A stretch of DNA of 64,000 bases from LMUY01 sp965276785 (GTDB taxonomy: Bacteria; Pseudomonadota; Alphaproteobacteria; Acetobacterales; Acetobacteraceae): positions 3,472,001 through 3,536,000 of the forward strand of contig OZ255629.1 of NCBI GenBank assembly GCA_965276785.1, in the 5' to 3' direction. The position numbers were made by a program, and so were the translations under genes. Each line of letters opens with the position of its first letter. Positions within the stretch are counted from its first letter, which is position 1. The notes under the pieces were generated by a model that was given only the letters and a program-made list of their open reading frames with translations, did no database searches and had not been told where the DNA came from. Below are positions 24,442 to 31,999 of the stretch, one piece after another.

Positions 24442-25398
24442 ATGACCGAGGGGCGATGGAGGCCAGCGGAACCAGAGCCAGGGCGGTATCCCGACCCGGC
24501 CATTGAGGTGCTGGACCCGAGTTTTGCCGCATACCGCGTGACGCTAGCGGCAGTGGAGCGGCTGTATACGGGCTGCCGCTGGGCGGAGGGGCCGGTTTGG
24601 TTTGGCGATGCCCGATGTTTGCTGTGGAGCGATATTCCGAACAATCGCATGTTGCGCTGGGACGAGGAGAGCCGCAGGACAAGCGTGTTTCGGCGGCCTT
24701 CGAACAATGCCAACGGCAACACTCGGGATCGGCAAGGCCGGTTGGTGACGTGCGAACACTTGACACGCCGGGTTACGCGGACGGAGTACGATGGCGGCAT
24801 TACCGTGCTCGCGGACCGGTTTGATGGCAAACGGCTGAACTCGCCGAACGATGTGGTGGTGAAATCGGACGGCTCGATCTGGTTTACCGATCCGGACTTT
24901 GGCATTTTGAGCTTTTACGAGGGTGAGCAGGCAGGGCGGGAGCTGCCAACCCAAGTCTATCGGATCGACCCGGCGAGCGGGGCCGTGACGTTAACGACGA
25001 GCGAGTTGTTACGGCCGAACGGCTTGTGTTTCTCGCCGGATGAGTCCGTTTTGTATGTCGTCGAGTGTGGCAGCTCGCCGCGCCGGATTGTGGCGTTCGA
25101 CGTCGCGGACGATGGCCGGTTGTCAAAATGGAGGGTTTTTGCCGACGCGGATCCGGGAACACCGGACGGGTTGCGTTGCGACGTCCATGGCAACCTTTGG
25201 TGCGGATGGGGCATGTCAGAGAAGCTGGATGGAGTGATGGTGTTTAATGCCGCCGGGGTGCCGATCGGACGAATAGCGCTGCCTGAGCGCTGTGCAAACC
25301 TGTGTTTTGGGGGGCGGCATCGGAACCGCCTGTTTATGGCGTCGAGTCAATCGCTCTACTCGCTTTATGTGCAAACGCAGGGCGTGCCGGGTGGGTGA
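24442..25398 (+). CDS. SMP-30/gluconolactonase-family beta-propeller protein
   Basis: 318 residues from ATG 24442, which has GGAGGAG six bases upstream; other in-frame ATGs at 24427 and 24436 are less well spaced. Propeller signatures: RWAEGPVWFGDARCLLWSDI, RLNSPNDVVVKSDGSIWFTDP with the metal-binding Asn and Asp, PNGLCFSPDESVLYVVE, and CDVHGNLWCGWG. Enzymes of this family hydrolyse sugar lactones with a divalent metal; many act on gluconolactone or similar. The substrate is not determinable. Convergent with the EcsC gene. Confidence 0.9.
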   Translation: MTEGRWRPAEPEPGRYPDPAIEVLDPSFAAYRVTLAAVERLYTGCRWAEGPVWFGDARCLLWSDIPNNRMLRWDEESRRTSVFRRPSNNANGNTRDRQGRLVTCEHLTRRVTRTEYDGGITVLADRFDGKRLNSPNDVVVKSDGSIWFTDPDFGILSFYEGEQAGRELPTQVYRIDPASGAVTLTTSELLRPNGLCFSPDESVLYVVECGSSPRRIVAFDVADDGRLSKWRVFADADPGTPDGLRCDVHGNLWCGWGMSEKLDGVMVFNAAGVPIGRIALPERCANLCFGGRHRNRLFMASSQSLYSLYVQTQGVPGG

Positions 25399-25413
25399 GG
25401 ATAGGCGCACTCG

Positions 25414-26196
25414 CTACTGGGCTGCGGAGGCCGCTTCGACGGCGGCGGAGCCGAAAGTGCGCTCGAGGCGGCGAATGGTGAAATGCGCTTTGGCCAGGTT
25501 CCGGTAATGATTGAGGAAGGCGCTGTTGAGCGCGGCGCCGCCGATGGCGCCCATGACCGGGACGGCTTGAAGTGCAAACTTCTGGGAGAGGGACAGGCCG
25601 TAGCGTGATGCGACCTCGGTGAACAGCATGGCGAGCGGACGGCCCTGCATCATGAGGCGGGCGGAGAAGTAGTTTAGGTCGGATCGCTGGTCGCCGGGCG
25701 CGGGGGTGAGGGCGAAAACTTGCAGGCAAGCGGCGCGCGTACCGTCGTCGGAGAGATTTTCGCCCTCGTGCTGTGCGATACGGGCGATTTCTCGCACGAT
25801 GGTCAGGCTGGTGACGCTGGCGTCGGGCAGAAAGCCCGGCAACCCGACGAAGCCGCCGACGGCACCGGAGAGGATGACCAGCGGGCGTGCGAGCCGACGG
25901 GTGCGTTGTGTCTCGCGGGGTTGGCGCAGGCCGAGGACCGCAACGGCGAAGGCGCGGCGCAGGGCAAACTCGGCGACGTTTTGGACGGTTGCGCTGCTGT
26001 TTGGGATGGCGGCAACCGCCCGGATCCCTCTTCCGAGCGCTTGGCCCGCGAAACCGGACAGGCCGCCAACGAGGCGCATTGCGAAGCCGCCGCCATCGCT
26101 GAGGACGGTCATGCTGTGTTGGAGCTCGGCGCGGGATGCCGGGTCGAGTCCTGGGATTGAAGTGCCGGGATCAGCATTCACGAGCTCGCCTGCCAT
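25414..26196 (-). CDS. EcsC-family protein
   Basis: 260 residues from ATG 26196, preceded by an AAGGAG site; an in-frame ATG at 26232 overlaps the upstream regulator. Gly/Ala-rich hydrophobic stretches (LSGFAGQALGRGIRAVAAIP, LSGAVGGFVGLPGFLPDASVT, LQAVPVMGAIGGAALNSAFLN) are the EcsC-family pattern. These are probably membrane-associated proteins named after the Bacillus ecs operon, with no known activity. It sits directly downstream of the XRE regulator and may be co-transcribed with it. Confidence 0.78.
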   Translation of the reverse strand: MAGELVNADPGTSIPGLDPASRAELQHSMTVLSDGGGFAMRLVGGLSGFAGQALGRGIRAVAAIPNSSATVQNVAEFALRRAFAVAVLGLRQPRETQRTRRLARPLVILSGAVGGFVGLPGFLPDASVTSLTIVREIARIAQHEGENLSDDGTRAACLQVFALTPAPGDQRSDLNYFSARLMMQGRPLAMLFTEVASRYGLSLSQKFALQAVPVMGAIGGAALNSAFLNHYRNLAKAHFTIRRLERTFGSAAVEAASAAQ

Positions 26197-26232
26197 GTCG
26201 TTCTCCTTCGCAATTTCTATAAGGTTGGACAC

Positions 26233-26598
26233 TTAGACGCTTGTCGTGGCGATTGGCTCCTTGGCCTCTCGCGCACGTCTGCGGACGGAGCGGAGGATTT
26301 CCGCGCGGGCGTCTGGGCCGCAGAGCCGGTAGAGGCGCAGCAAGGCCAGTTCGTCGCCCGTGAGGCCGGGGGAGGCGCGTGCCTCGTGGCCGTGGAGGAG
26401 CAGTTCGACGGAAACGTCGAGCGCCTGGGCGATGCGGGAGAGATGGCCGCTGAACTGGCCGGCACGGTCGGTCTCCCATTGCGCGACGGCGCTGCGAGAG
26501 ACGCCGGTTGCCTCGGCGAGGCGCGCCTGGCTGAGCCCGCGCTCGCGGCGCAGGGTGGCGATCCGCTCGCCGATGGTGGTGTTTGTTGGGCCGTTCAT
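26233..26598 (-). CDS. XRE-family helix-turn-helix repressor-like regulator
   Basis: 121 residues from ATG 26598, preceded by GGAGGAG. The Cro/CI-type HTH occupies about 10-66: IGERIATLRRERGLSQARLA, GVSRSAVAQWETDRAGQF and LSRIAQALDVSVELLL. The C-terminal half is helical with no peptidase motif, so it is not a LexA/CI-type self-cleaving repressor. It is divergent from the first gene of the phage-like cluster, and a perfect GTTAGC-ACG-GCTAAC palindrome lies in the divergent promoter. It is the natural candidate for controlling the element, though it could be a host regulator of the EcsC gene. Confidence 0.82.
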   Translation of the reverse strand: MNGPTNTTIGERIATLRRERGLSQARLAEATGVSRSAVAQWETDRAGQFSGHLSRIAQALDVSVELLLHGHEARASPGLTGDELALLRLYRLCGPDARAEILRSVRRRAREAKEPIATTSV

Positions 26599-26663
26599 GT
26601 TGGCCAAGCTCCTCCGCGCGGGGCGCAGCATGCATTTTTTCCTAGTTAAGGCAAAGAGAACAA

Positions 26664-26690
26664 TTGACGAACACTGTTAGCACGGCTAAC
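26664..26690 (+). promoter_or_regulatory. Candidate promoter and operator of the phage-like cluster
   Basis: TTGACG (26664-26669) resembles a -35 box, and TAACTG at 26687 is a weak -10 at 17-base spacing. A perfect 6+3+6 palindrome, GTTAGC ACG GCTAAC (26676-26690), lies between and overlaps the -10. This is the geometry of a repressor operator and faces the divergent XRE gene. Confidence 0.5.
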
Positions 26691-26717
26691 TGTTGGTTTG
26701 CCACACAGGAGATGCCG

Positions 26718-27014
26718 ATGCCGTTAGCGCTTCGATGGACAAAAACCGCCGATACCGAGTTGTTGCAGTTGCGAGCCGCGGGATTGCCTTGGCATGCGGT
26801 TGCGGACCGACTGCGGGTTGGGCGTAACGCGGCGATTGAGCGTGCGCGGCGCTTGGGGTTGCAGCCGATGACACGGATTCAACCGGCACCGAGGCCGGTC
26901 TCGGATCGGGTCGACCGGCCGCCGTTGCCGCCGGGGCATCCGCTTTCCTGGCAGGCGATTACCGCGAACACGTCACTCGAAGGTGAGCCGTATCCGTTTC
27001 CGGTCTTTGTTTGA
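26718..27014 (+). CDS. AsnC-like/homeodomain-type small phage DNA-binding protein
   Basis: 98 residues from ATG 26718, six bases after AGGAG; the open frame extends upstream through the promoter region and is not used. The core LRWTKTADTELLQLRAAGLPW, HAVADRLRVGRNAAIERARRLG reads as a helix-turn-helix of SANT/sigma-like type, followed by a Pro-rich linker and the conserved tail PPLPPGHPLSWQAI. I associate this small family, often labelled AsnC family, with prophages of Acetobacteraceae just upstream of terminase genes. A role in regulation or DNA packaging is inferred. Confidence 0.65.
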   Translation: MPLALRWTKTADTELLQLRAAGLPWHAVADRLRVGRNAAIERARRLGLQPMTRIQPAPRPVSDRVDRPPLPPGHPLSWQAITANTSLEGEPYPFPVFV

Positions 27015-27052
27015 CCTGACAGTTCTGTCTGTTTTTCAGAAGGATACCGTCG

Positions 27053-27664
27053 ATGACCTCAGATCGCTTATCTCCGTTGCCGGCGCGTTCGGTGCTGCTT
27101 GAGCGAACCCGTAGCAATCCGCTGATGACGTCTTCTGTAACTGAGCCGGCGCGGCCAAATCCGCGGCGGGCGTCTCGCGGACCTGTCGCGTTGCGAGCGC
27201 CGAGCCTGGAGACGCGGCCGCCGATAGACGCCGAATTGGTGGTTGCGAGGCTGGAGGAGGCGGGGCAAACGTTGCTGAGCTTACCTCGTTCGGGCCCGAC
27301 CACTGGCCTGCGGCAAACCCGGCATCAGTTCGTTGCGGACGCATTGGACGCTTATGGCGCGAGTGAGCATGGCCGCCCGAGACCGGCGGTGCCATCGGCA
27401 CTGAGGATCACTCGGATGGACCAGGCGTTGGCTTGGATCCCACTAATTCCGCCGGACAAACTGGTGCTACGGCGGATTGTTGGGTGCCGGTCGCTGGTAA
27501 GCCCCGTCATTGGGCGGCACTTGTATAGTTGGCGGCGGCTGGCGCGATTGCTCGGCGCGGACCATAAGGCGATCCAGCGTTGGCATGCTGCCGGGATTGA
27601 TCTGATTGTGGGCACGCTTAATCGAGACGCCACTCTGATCCAATCATGGGATAGTTTGCGCTGA
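27053..27664 (+). CDS. DUF6362-like phage protein with C-terminal HTH
   Basis: 203 residues from ATG 27053. The N-terminal half is Pro/Arg-rich and probably disordered. A conserved-looking middle, RITRMDQALAWIPLIPPDKLVLRRIV, is followed by a helix-turn-helix-like end, YSWRRLARLLGADHKAIQRWHAAGIDLI. This arrangement matches proteins I recall as DUF6362, found near phage terminases. It may bind DNA for regulation or packaging (a small-terminase-like job), but that is inference. Confidence 0.6.
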   Translation: MTSDRLSPLPARSVLLERTRSNPLMTSSVTEPARPNPRRASRGPVALRAPSLETRPPIDAELVVARLEEAGQTLLSLPRSGPTTGLRQTRHQFVADALDAYGASEHGRPRPAVPSALRITRMDQALAWIPLIPPDKLVLRRIVGCRSLVSPVIGRHLYSWRRLARLLGADHKAIQRWHAAGIDLIVGTLNRDATLIQSWDSLR

Positions 27665-27700
27665 AGCCACTCGGCGGGACATTAGGAAAGGCCTACTAAG

Positions 27701-28069
27701 CTAACGGCGCTTTAACGTGATCGTGGCGCGGCAGCGGGGGGAAGCGAAGCGGCCTGAGATTTGATCTCCGACGAGGTCGCCTTCGAAGATTTGCGGGAAC
27801 GGCTTATGATCGGCGCCGGGCGCGTTGCTTTGAGCAAGCACGTGCCCGGCGTTGTTCATTTGGCCGCCGAGGACGATGACTCCGTCTTCTGGTTCGAATT
27901 GGGCGTTGTTGCCGCGCAAGTTGAGCGTAGCGGGTGCGTTGCCTAAGGTATCTTCGCTGGTGCTGCAGAGGCCCTGCTGGGTTTTGAGCGTTCCGAAGTA
28001 GGTTCCGTCCGTCGGGGCGGTGCAGCCGGCCAGTCCAATCAAAACAGCGATAGCTGACTTCACATTCAC
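27701..28069 (-). CDS. Small lipoprotein inside the phage-like region
   Basis: 122 residues from GTG 28069, preceded by GGAGA; an in-frame ATG at 28090 adds a polar heptapeptide. A signal peptide ends at the lipobox LAGC, so the mature protein begins at that Cys. The remainder (TYFGTLKTQQGLCSTSE, DLVGDQISGRFASPRCRATI) looks like a small beta-barrel with a Cys pair. It is the only clear gene on the minus strand between the cluster's regulators and terminase. It resembles a lysogenic-conversion cargo gene, with function unknown. Confidence 0.65.
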   Translation of the reverse strand: MNVKSAIAVLIGLAGCTAPTDGTYFGTLKTQQGLCSTSEDTLGNAPATLNLRGNNAQFEPEDGVIVLGGQMNNAGHVLAQSNAPGADHKPFPQIFEGDLVGDQISGRFASPRCRATITLKRR

Positions 28070-28080
28070 GCGATGATTCT

Positions 28081-28104
28081 CCTTGCCCATATGCCCCAGT
28101 GTGG
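28081..28104 (+). repeat. 24-bp direct repeat, copy 1
   Basis: CCTTGCCCATATGCCCCAGT followed by GTGG; 21 of 24 bases recur at 28270-28293. It lies immediately upstream of the lipoprotein start (minus strand), within 12 bases of its GTG. Possibly an operator, promoter element or packaging-associated site. Confidence 0.6.
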
Positions 28105-28269
28105 ATTAGGTATGTCCTTATGCTCAGCGGCCCTGGGCACAAAGAGCTGGCGCGGCCGAGGCTCTGCCATTGGCGGACGATGCTCACGAGGCTGGGCTGA
28201 AGATTTTAGGAAGGAGATTGCAGTCAACCGCCGCGGAGAAGAAGCGAAGTTATTTTTTAGGAAAAAAGG

Positions 28270-28293
28270 CCTTGCCCACATGCCCCAGCGTAG
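28270..28293 (+). repeat. 24-bp direct repeat, copy 2
   Basis: Same 24-base block as at 28081-28104 with three transition differences, lying just upstream of the small-terminase-like gene start (28302). The two copies bracket the short regulatory gap between the lipoprotein gene and the terminase genes. A short AT-rich hairpin, TTTTTT-AGG-AAAAAA, precedes it. Confidence 0.6.
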
Positions 28294-28301
28294 GCGATAA
28301 C

Positions 28302-28535
28302 TTGCGTCACGCTGACACACCGACTGTTCACGCCGCACCGAGCGATCTTTCACCTCTAGCGATCATTCTTAAAATTATGCGGCAGCGCTACGATGGCGGC
28401 GATTTGGAAGGGGCGGTTGCCCTTGCCCGGATTGCGGCGCCCTATCTTCACCCTCGTGTGCCTGCCGCAGCCCCTTACACGGAGCTTGCTGCGATACCTG
28501 ATGCCGATTTGGACGCAGTCCGATCTCAGGACTGA
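28302..28535 (+). CDS. Small phage protein upstream of terminase (small-subunit candidate)
   Basis: 77 residues from TTG 28302; the open frame runs back to 28170 and ATG 28377 is also possible, so the start is uncertain. The core LSPLAIILKIMRQRYDGGDL, EGAVALARIAAPYLHPR resembles a short conserved protein that precedes the large terminase gene in related prophages. Position and size fit a small terminase subunit, which recognises phage DNA, but no HTH is obvious. Its end overlaps the start of the terminase gene by 35 bases in another frame. Confidence 0.5.
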   Translation: MRHADTPTVHAAPSDLSPLAIILKIMRQRYDGGDLEGAVALARIAAPYLHPRVPAAAPYTELAAIPDADLDAVRSQD

Positions 28536-29904
28536 GCGCGCCCTTCGCAAGAGCATACGGGCCGATCTCGCCGCCTGGGCTGGTTTGGCCTTGGCTCCCC
28601 GCGGACATCAACCCGCAGCCCACCATATCCTCCTCATTCGTGAACTCGAAGCGCTTGCAGCCGGTCGTACAGACCGGCTGATGCTGCTATTGCCGCCGGG
28701 CTCTGCCAAGTCAACCTACGCGTCGCTGGTTTTCCCGCCTTGGTGGCTCGCCCGATTTCCACAGTCATCTATTATCGCAACCAGTCACACCTCCTCACTC
28801 GCCCGGCACTTCGGGCGCGGTGTGCGTGCCTTGGTTGAGCAGCATAGCACGCGGCTGGGTTATGCGCTGGACCCCGCAAGCCGAGCGGCGCACCGGTTCC
28901 GAACCAGCGGCGGAGCAGAATACTACGCAACCGGCGTTCGTGGGCCGATCACTGGCCGCCGGGCCGATCTCGTCCTGATCGACGATCCGGTAAAGTCGCA
29001 AGCGGAGGCCGACAGCCCCGCGGCCCGCGACCAATTATGGAACTGGTTTCGCTCTGACCTTGCGACGCGATTGAAGCCGGGCGGCCGCATTGTGCTGATC
29101 ATGACTCGTTGGCACCCTGACGACCTTGGGGGCAGATTACTCGAAGGACCCGAGCCCTGGCGAACATTGCGGTTACCTGCACTTGCTGAAGCGGGAGACC
29201 CGCTGGGGCGAGAACTCGGCGCACCGCTTTGGCCGGAATGGGAGGATAGCGCTGCGATCGCCCGTAAGCGGACGCTTCTTGGCGAGCGCGCCTTTGCGGC
29301 GCTGTTTCAGCAGGACCCGAGGCCTCGCACAGGCCGACTGTTTCTGCCGGCCCGCGTGCCAATTGTTGATGACCCGGAGACAACGACGGCGGTGCGAGCC
29401 TGGGACCTTGCGGCGACGGCGGAATCGGCTGGCCGTGATCCTGACTACACGGTTGGCGTGAAGCTTGGCCGTGACGAAAGAGGCGGCTTTGTTGTTTTGG
29501 ACGTGGTCCGGCTTCGCGGCGGCCCGCATGAAGTAGAAGAAGCTATCGCGCGGACGGCTGCTGCCGATGGTGCTGGCGTTACGATCGGCTTGCCCCAGGA
29601 CCCTGGGCAGGCTGGTCGGGGGCAAATAAAGTATCTCGTGAAGCAGTTTGCAGGATATCGCATTATGGCTTCGCCGGAAACGGGCGCCAAGGAGACTCGA
29701 GCCATGCCGGTGGCGAGCCAAGTCAATGCTGGCAATCTCAGCATCCGACGGGCGCCCTGGAACCGGGCATTGCTCGAAGAAATGCAGGACTTTCCGCATG
29801 GCGCAAAAGACGACCAGGTAGATGCACTAAGCCGCGCCTTCGCCCTCCTTACCGAGGCCGGTGCCCCTGCCCGGCGGACGAACGTACCACTGTTCAGCCG
29901 TTGA
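28501..29904 (+). CDS. Phage terminase large subunit
   Basis: 467 residues from ATG 28501; the frame upstream is the overlap with the small gene. ATPase domain: Walker-A-like PPGSAKST at 65-72, Walker B LVLIDDP, and the coupling motif IVLIMTRWHPDDLGG. Nuclease domain (RNase-H fold): AWDLAATAES with the first acidic residue, then FPHGAKDDQVDALSRA with the last. It pumps DNA into the prohead and cuts it. The family branch (Terminase_6-like) is often used by headful-packaging phages and gene transfer agents. All motifs are intact. Confidence 0.92.
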   Translation: MPIWTQSDLRTERALRKSIRADLAAWAGLALAPRGHQPAAHHILLIRELEALAAGRTDRLMLLLPPGSAKSTYASLVFPPWWLARFPQSSIIATSHTSSLARHFGRGVRALVEQHSTRLGYALDPASRAAHRFRTSGGAEYYATGVRGPITGRRADLVLIDDPVKSQAEADSPAARDQLWNWFRSDLATRLKPGGRIVLIMTRWHPDDLGGRLLEGPEPWRTLRLPALAEAGDPLGRELGAPLWPEWEDSAAIARKRTLLGERAFAALFQQDPRPRTGRLFLPARVPIVDDPETTTAVRAWDLAATAESAGRDPDYTVGVKLGRDERGGFVVLDVVRLRGGPHEVEEAIARTAAADGAGVTIGLPQDPGQAGRGQIKYLVKQFAGYRIMASPETGAKETRAMPVASQVNAGNLSIRRAPWNRALLEEMQDFPHGAKDDQVDALSRAFALLTEAGAPARRTNVPLFSR

Positions 29905-29963
29905 GGCTCGACCGGCGGTCAACTGCTACTGGCTGAGATCGCCCCGACAAACCAGGGATCCGC

Positions 29964-31499
29964 ATGTTTCAGACCATCTGCGAACTTGTACCCTATGATA
30001 GCACCATGCCACTGCGGGCACGGCGGCTCGATATTCTCCGCCGGGTTTTGAACGGGACGCTGTATGACGTGTTGCCGCACGACTTCCATGAGGAGCGGAC
30101 CGCGTCGGGCGAGTATATTCCGCTGCGGCTGCGCCGGCCGTCTGTGCGATATGCAATGCCTCGCATTGTGACGGAAGACAGCGTGGCTTTGCTGTTCAGC
30201 GAAGGCCATTTCCCAACCGTCGACTCGCCAGACCGGGCCACGCGGGATATTCTGGCGGCGATATTTAAGACGAGCAAGCTCAACGAGACGATGATCGATG
30301 CCGCGATTCGTGGGTCGATCGGCTCAGTAGCTATTCTTTTGCGAGTTCTATCTGGGCGGCCGTTCTTCACGGTCATGGAGACGGTCAATCTTACACCAAC
30401 ATGGAAGGCCGATGAGCCCGATACGCTGGCCGCGGTGACGGAACGATATAAGCTGTCTGGCTCGGCCCTGTTCGCGGCCGGCTATTCGGTGCCTGACTTA
30501 AGTGCAAGCTACTGGTTCACTCGCCGATGGGACGAACAAGCCGAAGTATGGTATGTTCCGCAGTCGTCGACCGATACAACGACGCCCTTGATTGATGAAG
30601 CGCGTTCGGTCACGCATGATCTGGGGTTCGTTCCGATCGCTTGGGTGCGGAACTTGCCCGGTGCTTCCTGGACTGGGGACCCGGCCGATGGCGCGTGCAC
30701 GTTTCGGGCCGCCATAGAGACGTCAATCGAGATCGATTATCAGCTCTCGCAAGCGGGCCGCGGGCTGAAATATAGCTCGGATCCGACGCTCTTAATCCGA
30801 GAACCGGCAGGAGTTGAGGGCGATCTGGTTCGTGGCGCTGGTAATGCTCTCATCGTGTCCGAACATGGCGACGCTAAATTGCTTGAAATCGGCGGAACGG
30901 CGTCGAGTGCGGTTGTCGAATACGTTCGAGCACTGCGCGAGTTCGCGCTGGAAAGTGTTCATGGCAATCGGGCCGACGCATCGCGGTTGACAGCGGCCAC
31001 GTCTGGACGCGCCCTCGAGTTGATGAACCAAGGGTTGCTTTGGCTGGCAGATAATTTGAGAATTTCTTATGGCGAGGGAGCGCTTTTACTACTCGCACGA
31101 ATGGTTTTGCGTGCTGGTGCGAAATATCAGCTTCGTTTGGGAGATGCTCCACTCCCGAGGCTTGATCCAAGTGCCGGTCTCAGTCTTATTTGGCCGAGAT
31201 GGTATCCGCCAAGTGCAGAAGATCGCCAGCATGATGCGCAAACGCTCTCGACGCTGACCTCTGCGGGCTTGATGAGTACCGAAACCGCAGTCAAAGCGCT
31301 TGCCGACACATACGACATTGAGAACGTCGCTGGAGAATTGGCAAGGATACGGACTGGTCTCTTAAGTCCGGCGGCGAGGACCTCAGCCGCGGCTATAGAT
31401 CCCGACTTGACGCTAAGTGAACCGGAAGAGACCGGCTTGGAACAGACACGCACAATGAGACTTACCCGTGAGGGCATCCGAGGAGGGCTTTCCGCATGA
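29964..31499 (+). CDS. Phage portal protein (SPP1 gp6-like)
   Basis: 511 residues from ATG 29964. Portal features: an N-terminal mixed region, a long region with IPIAWVRNLPGASW and AIETSIEIDYQLSQAGRGLK, and the helical block TAATSGRALELMNQGLLWL that corresponds to the stem/clip region in SPP1-type portals. It should form the dodecameric vertex through which DNA enters. It follows terminase by 59 bases, and its stop overlaps the ATG of the next gene. Confidence 0.82.
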   Translation: MFQTICELVPYDSTMPLRARRLDILRRVLNGTLYDVLPHDFHEERTASGEYIPLRLRRPSVRYAMPRIVTEDSVALLFSEGHFPTVDSPDRATRDILAAIFKTSKLNETMIDAAIRGSIGSVAILLRVLSGRPFFTVMETVNLTPTWKADEPDTLAAVTERYKLSGSALFAAGYSVPDLSASYWFTRRWDEQAEVWYVPQSSTDTTTPLIDEARSVTHDLGFVPIAWVRNLPGASWTGDPADGACTFRAAIETSIEIDYQLSQAGRGLKYSSDPTLLIREPAGVEGDLVRGAGNALIVSEHGDAKLLEIGGTASSAVVEYVRALREFALESVHGNRADASRLTAATSGRALELMNQGLLWLADNLRISYGEGALLLLARMVLRAGAKYQLRLGDAPLPRLDPSAGLSLIWPRWYPPSAEDRQHDAQTLSTLTSAGLMSTETAVKALADTYDIENVAGELARIRTGLLSPAARTSAAAIDPDLTLSEPEETGLEQTRTMRLTREGIRGGLSA

Positions 31500-31861
31500 C
31501 TGATGAACCCGAAGTAACCGCAGATCCGGCAACAACGCTGCAGGAGCGACTCGACCGGGCAAACGAGAGATTGGTGCAATCTGAACTCCGGAACCACGCG
31601 ATCCGAGCTGGTATGATCGACCTGGATTTATTGAAACTGGTTGATACTAAGGATTTTGCGGTTGACGACAGCGGCAATTTGCCGCAAGCCACGGAGGCTC
31701 TTGCCCGTTTGCGGCGCGATAAGCCTTGGATGTTCGCGAACTCGAGCAGCAGCCAACTTAAACCGGCCCCGGTCGCTGAACTGCCAAAAGCCCGCAATGC
31801 AATGACGATGACTCGAGCCGAGTGGCAGGCGGCTCGGGACAAGCTGGTTCGCGGCCGTTAG
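31496..31861 (+). CDS. Scaffold-like phage protein
   Basis: 121 residues, translationally coupled to the portal gene by an ATGA overlap. The N-terminus is a predicted coiled coil (LQERLDRANERLVQSELRNHAIRAG), the middle is IDLDLLKLVDTKDFAVDDSG, and the tail is basic (TRAEWQAARDKLVRG). This layout and the position between portal and capsid fit a gp20/DUF4355-type scaffolding protein, although it is short. No protease domain is present. Confidence 0.65.
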   Translation: MTDEPEVTADPATTLQERLDRANERLVQSELRNHAIRAGMIDLDLLKLVDTKDFAVDDSGNLPQATEALARLRRDKPWMFANSSSSQLKPAPVAELPKARNAMTMTRAEWQAARDKLVRGR

Positions 31862-31999
31862 GTCGACAGATGACGATGCGGGTGGTCTGCACTCGAAAGT
31901 CGTCGGTCTGCGACACTTGTCGTTTATGGACGGCGCAGTGGACATCTGCACGCACTTCTAGTGTGCGCCGGTTAACTCTCCATATTTCAAGGGACCCAG

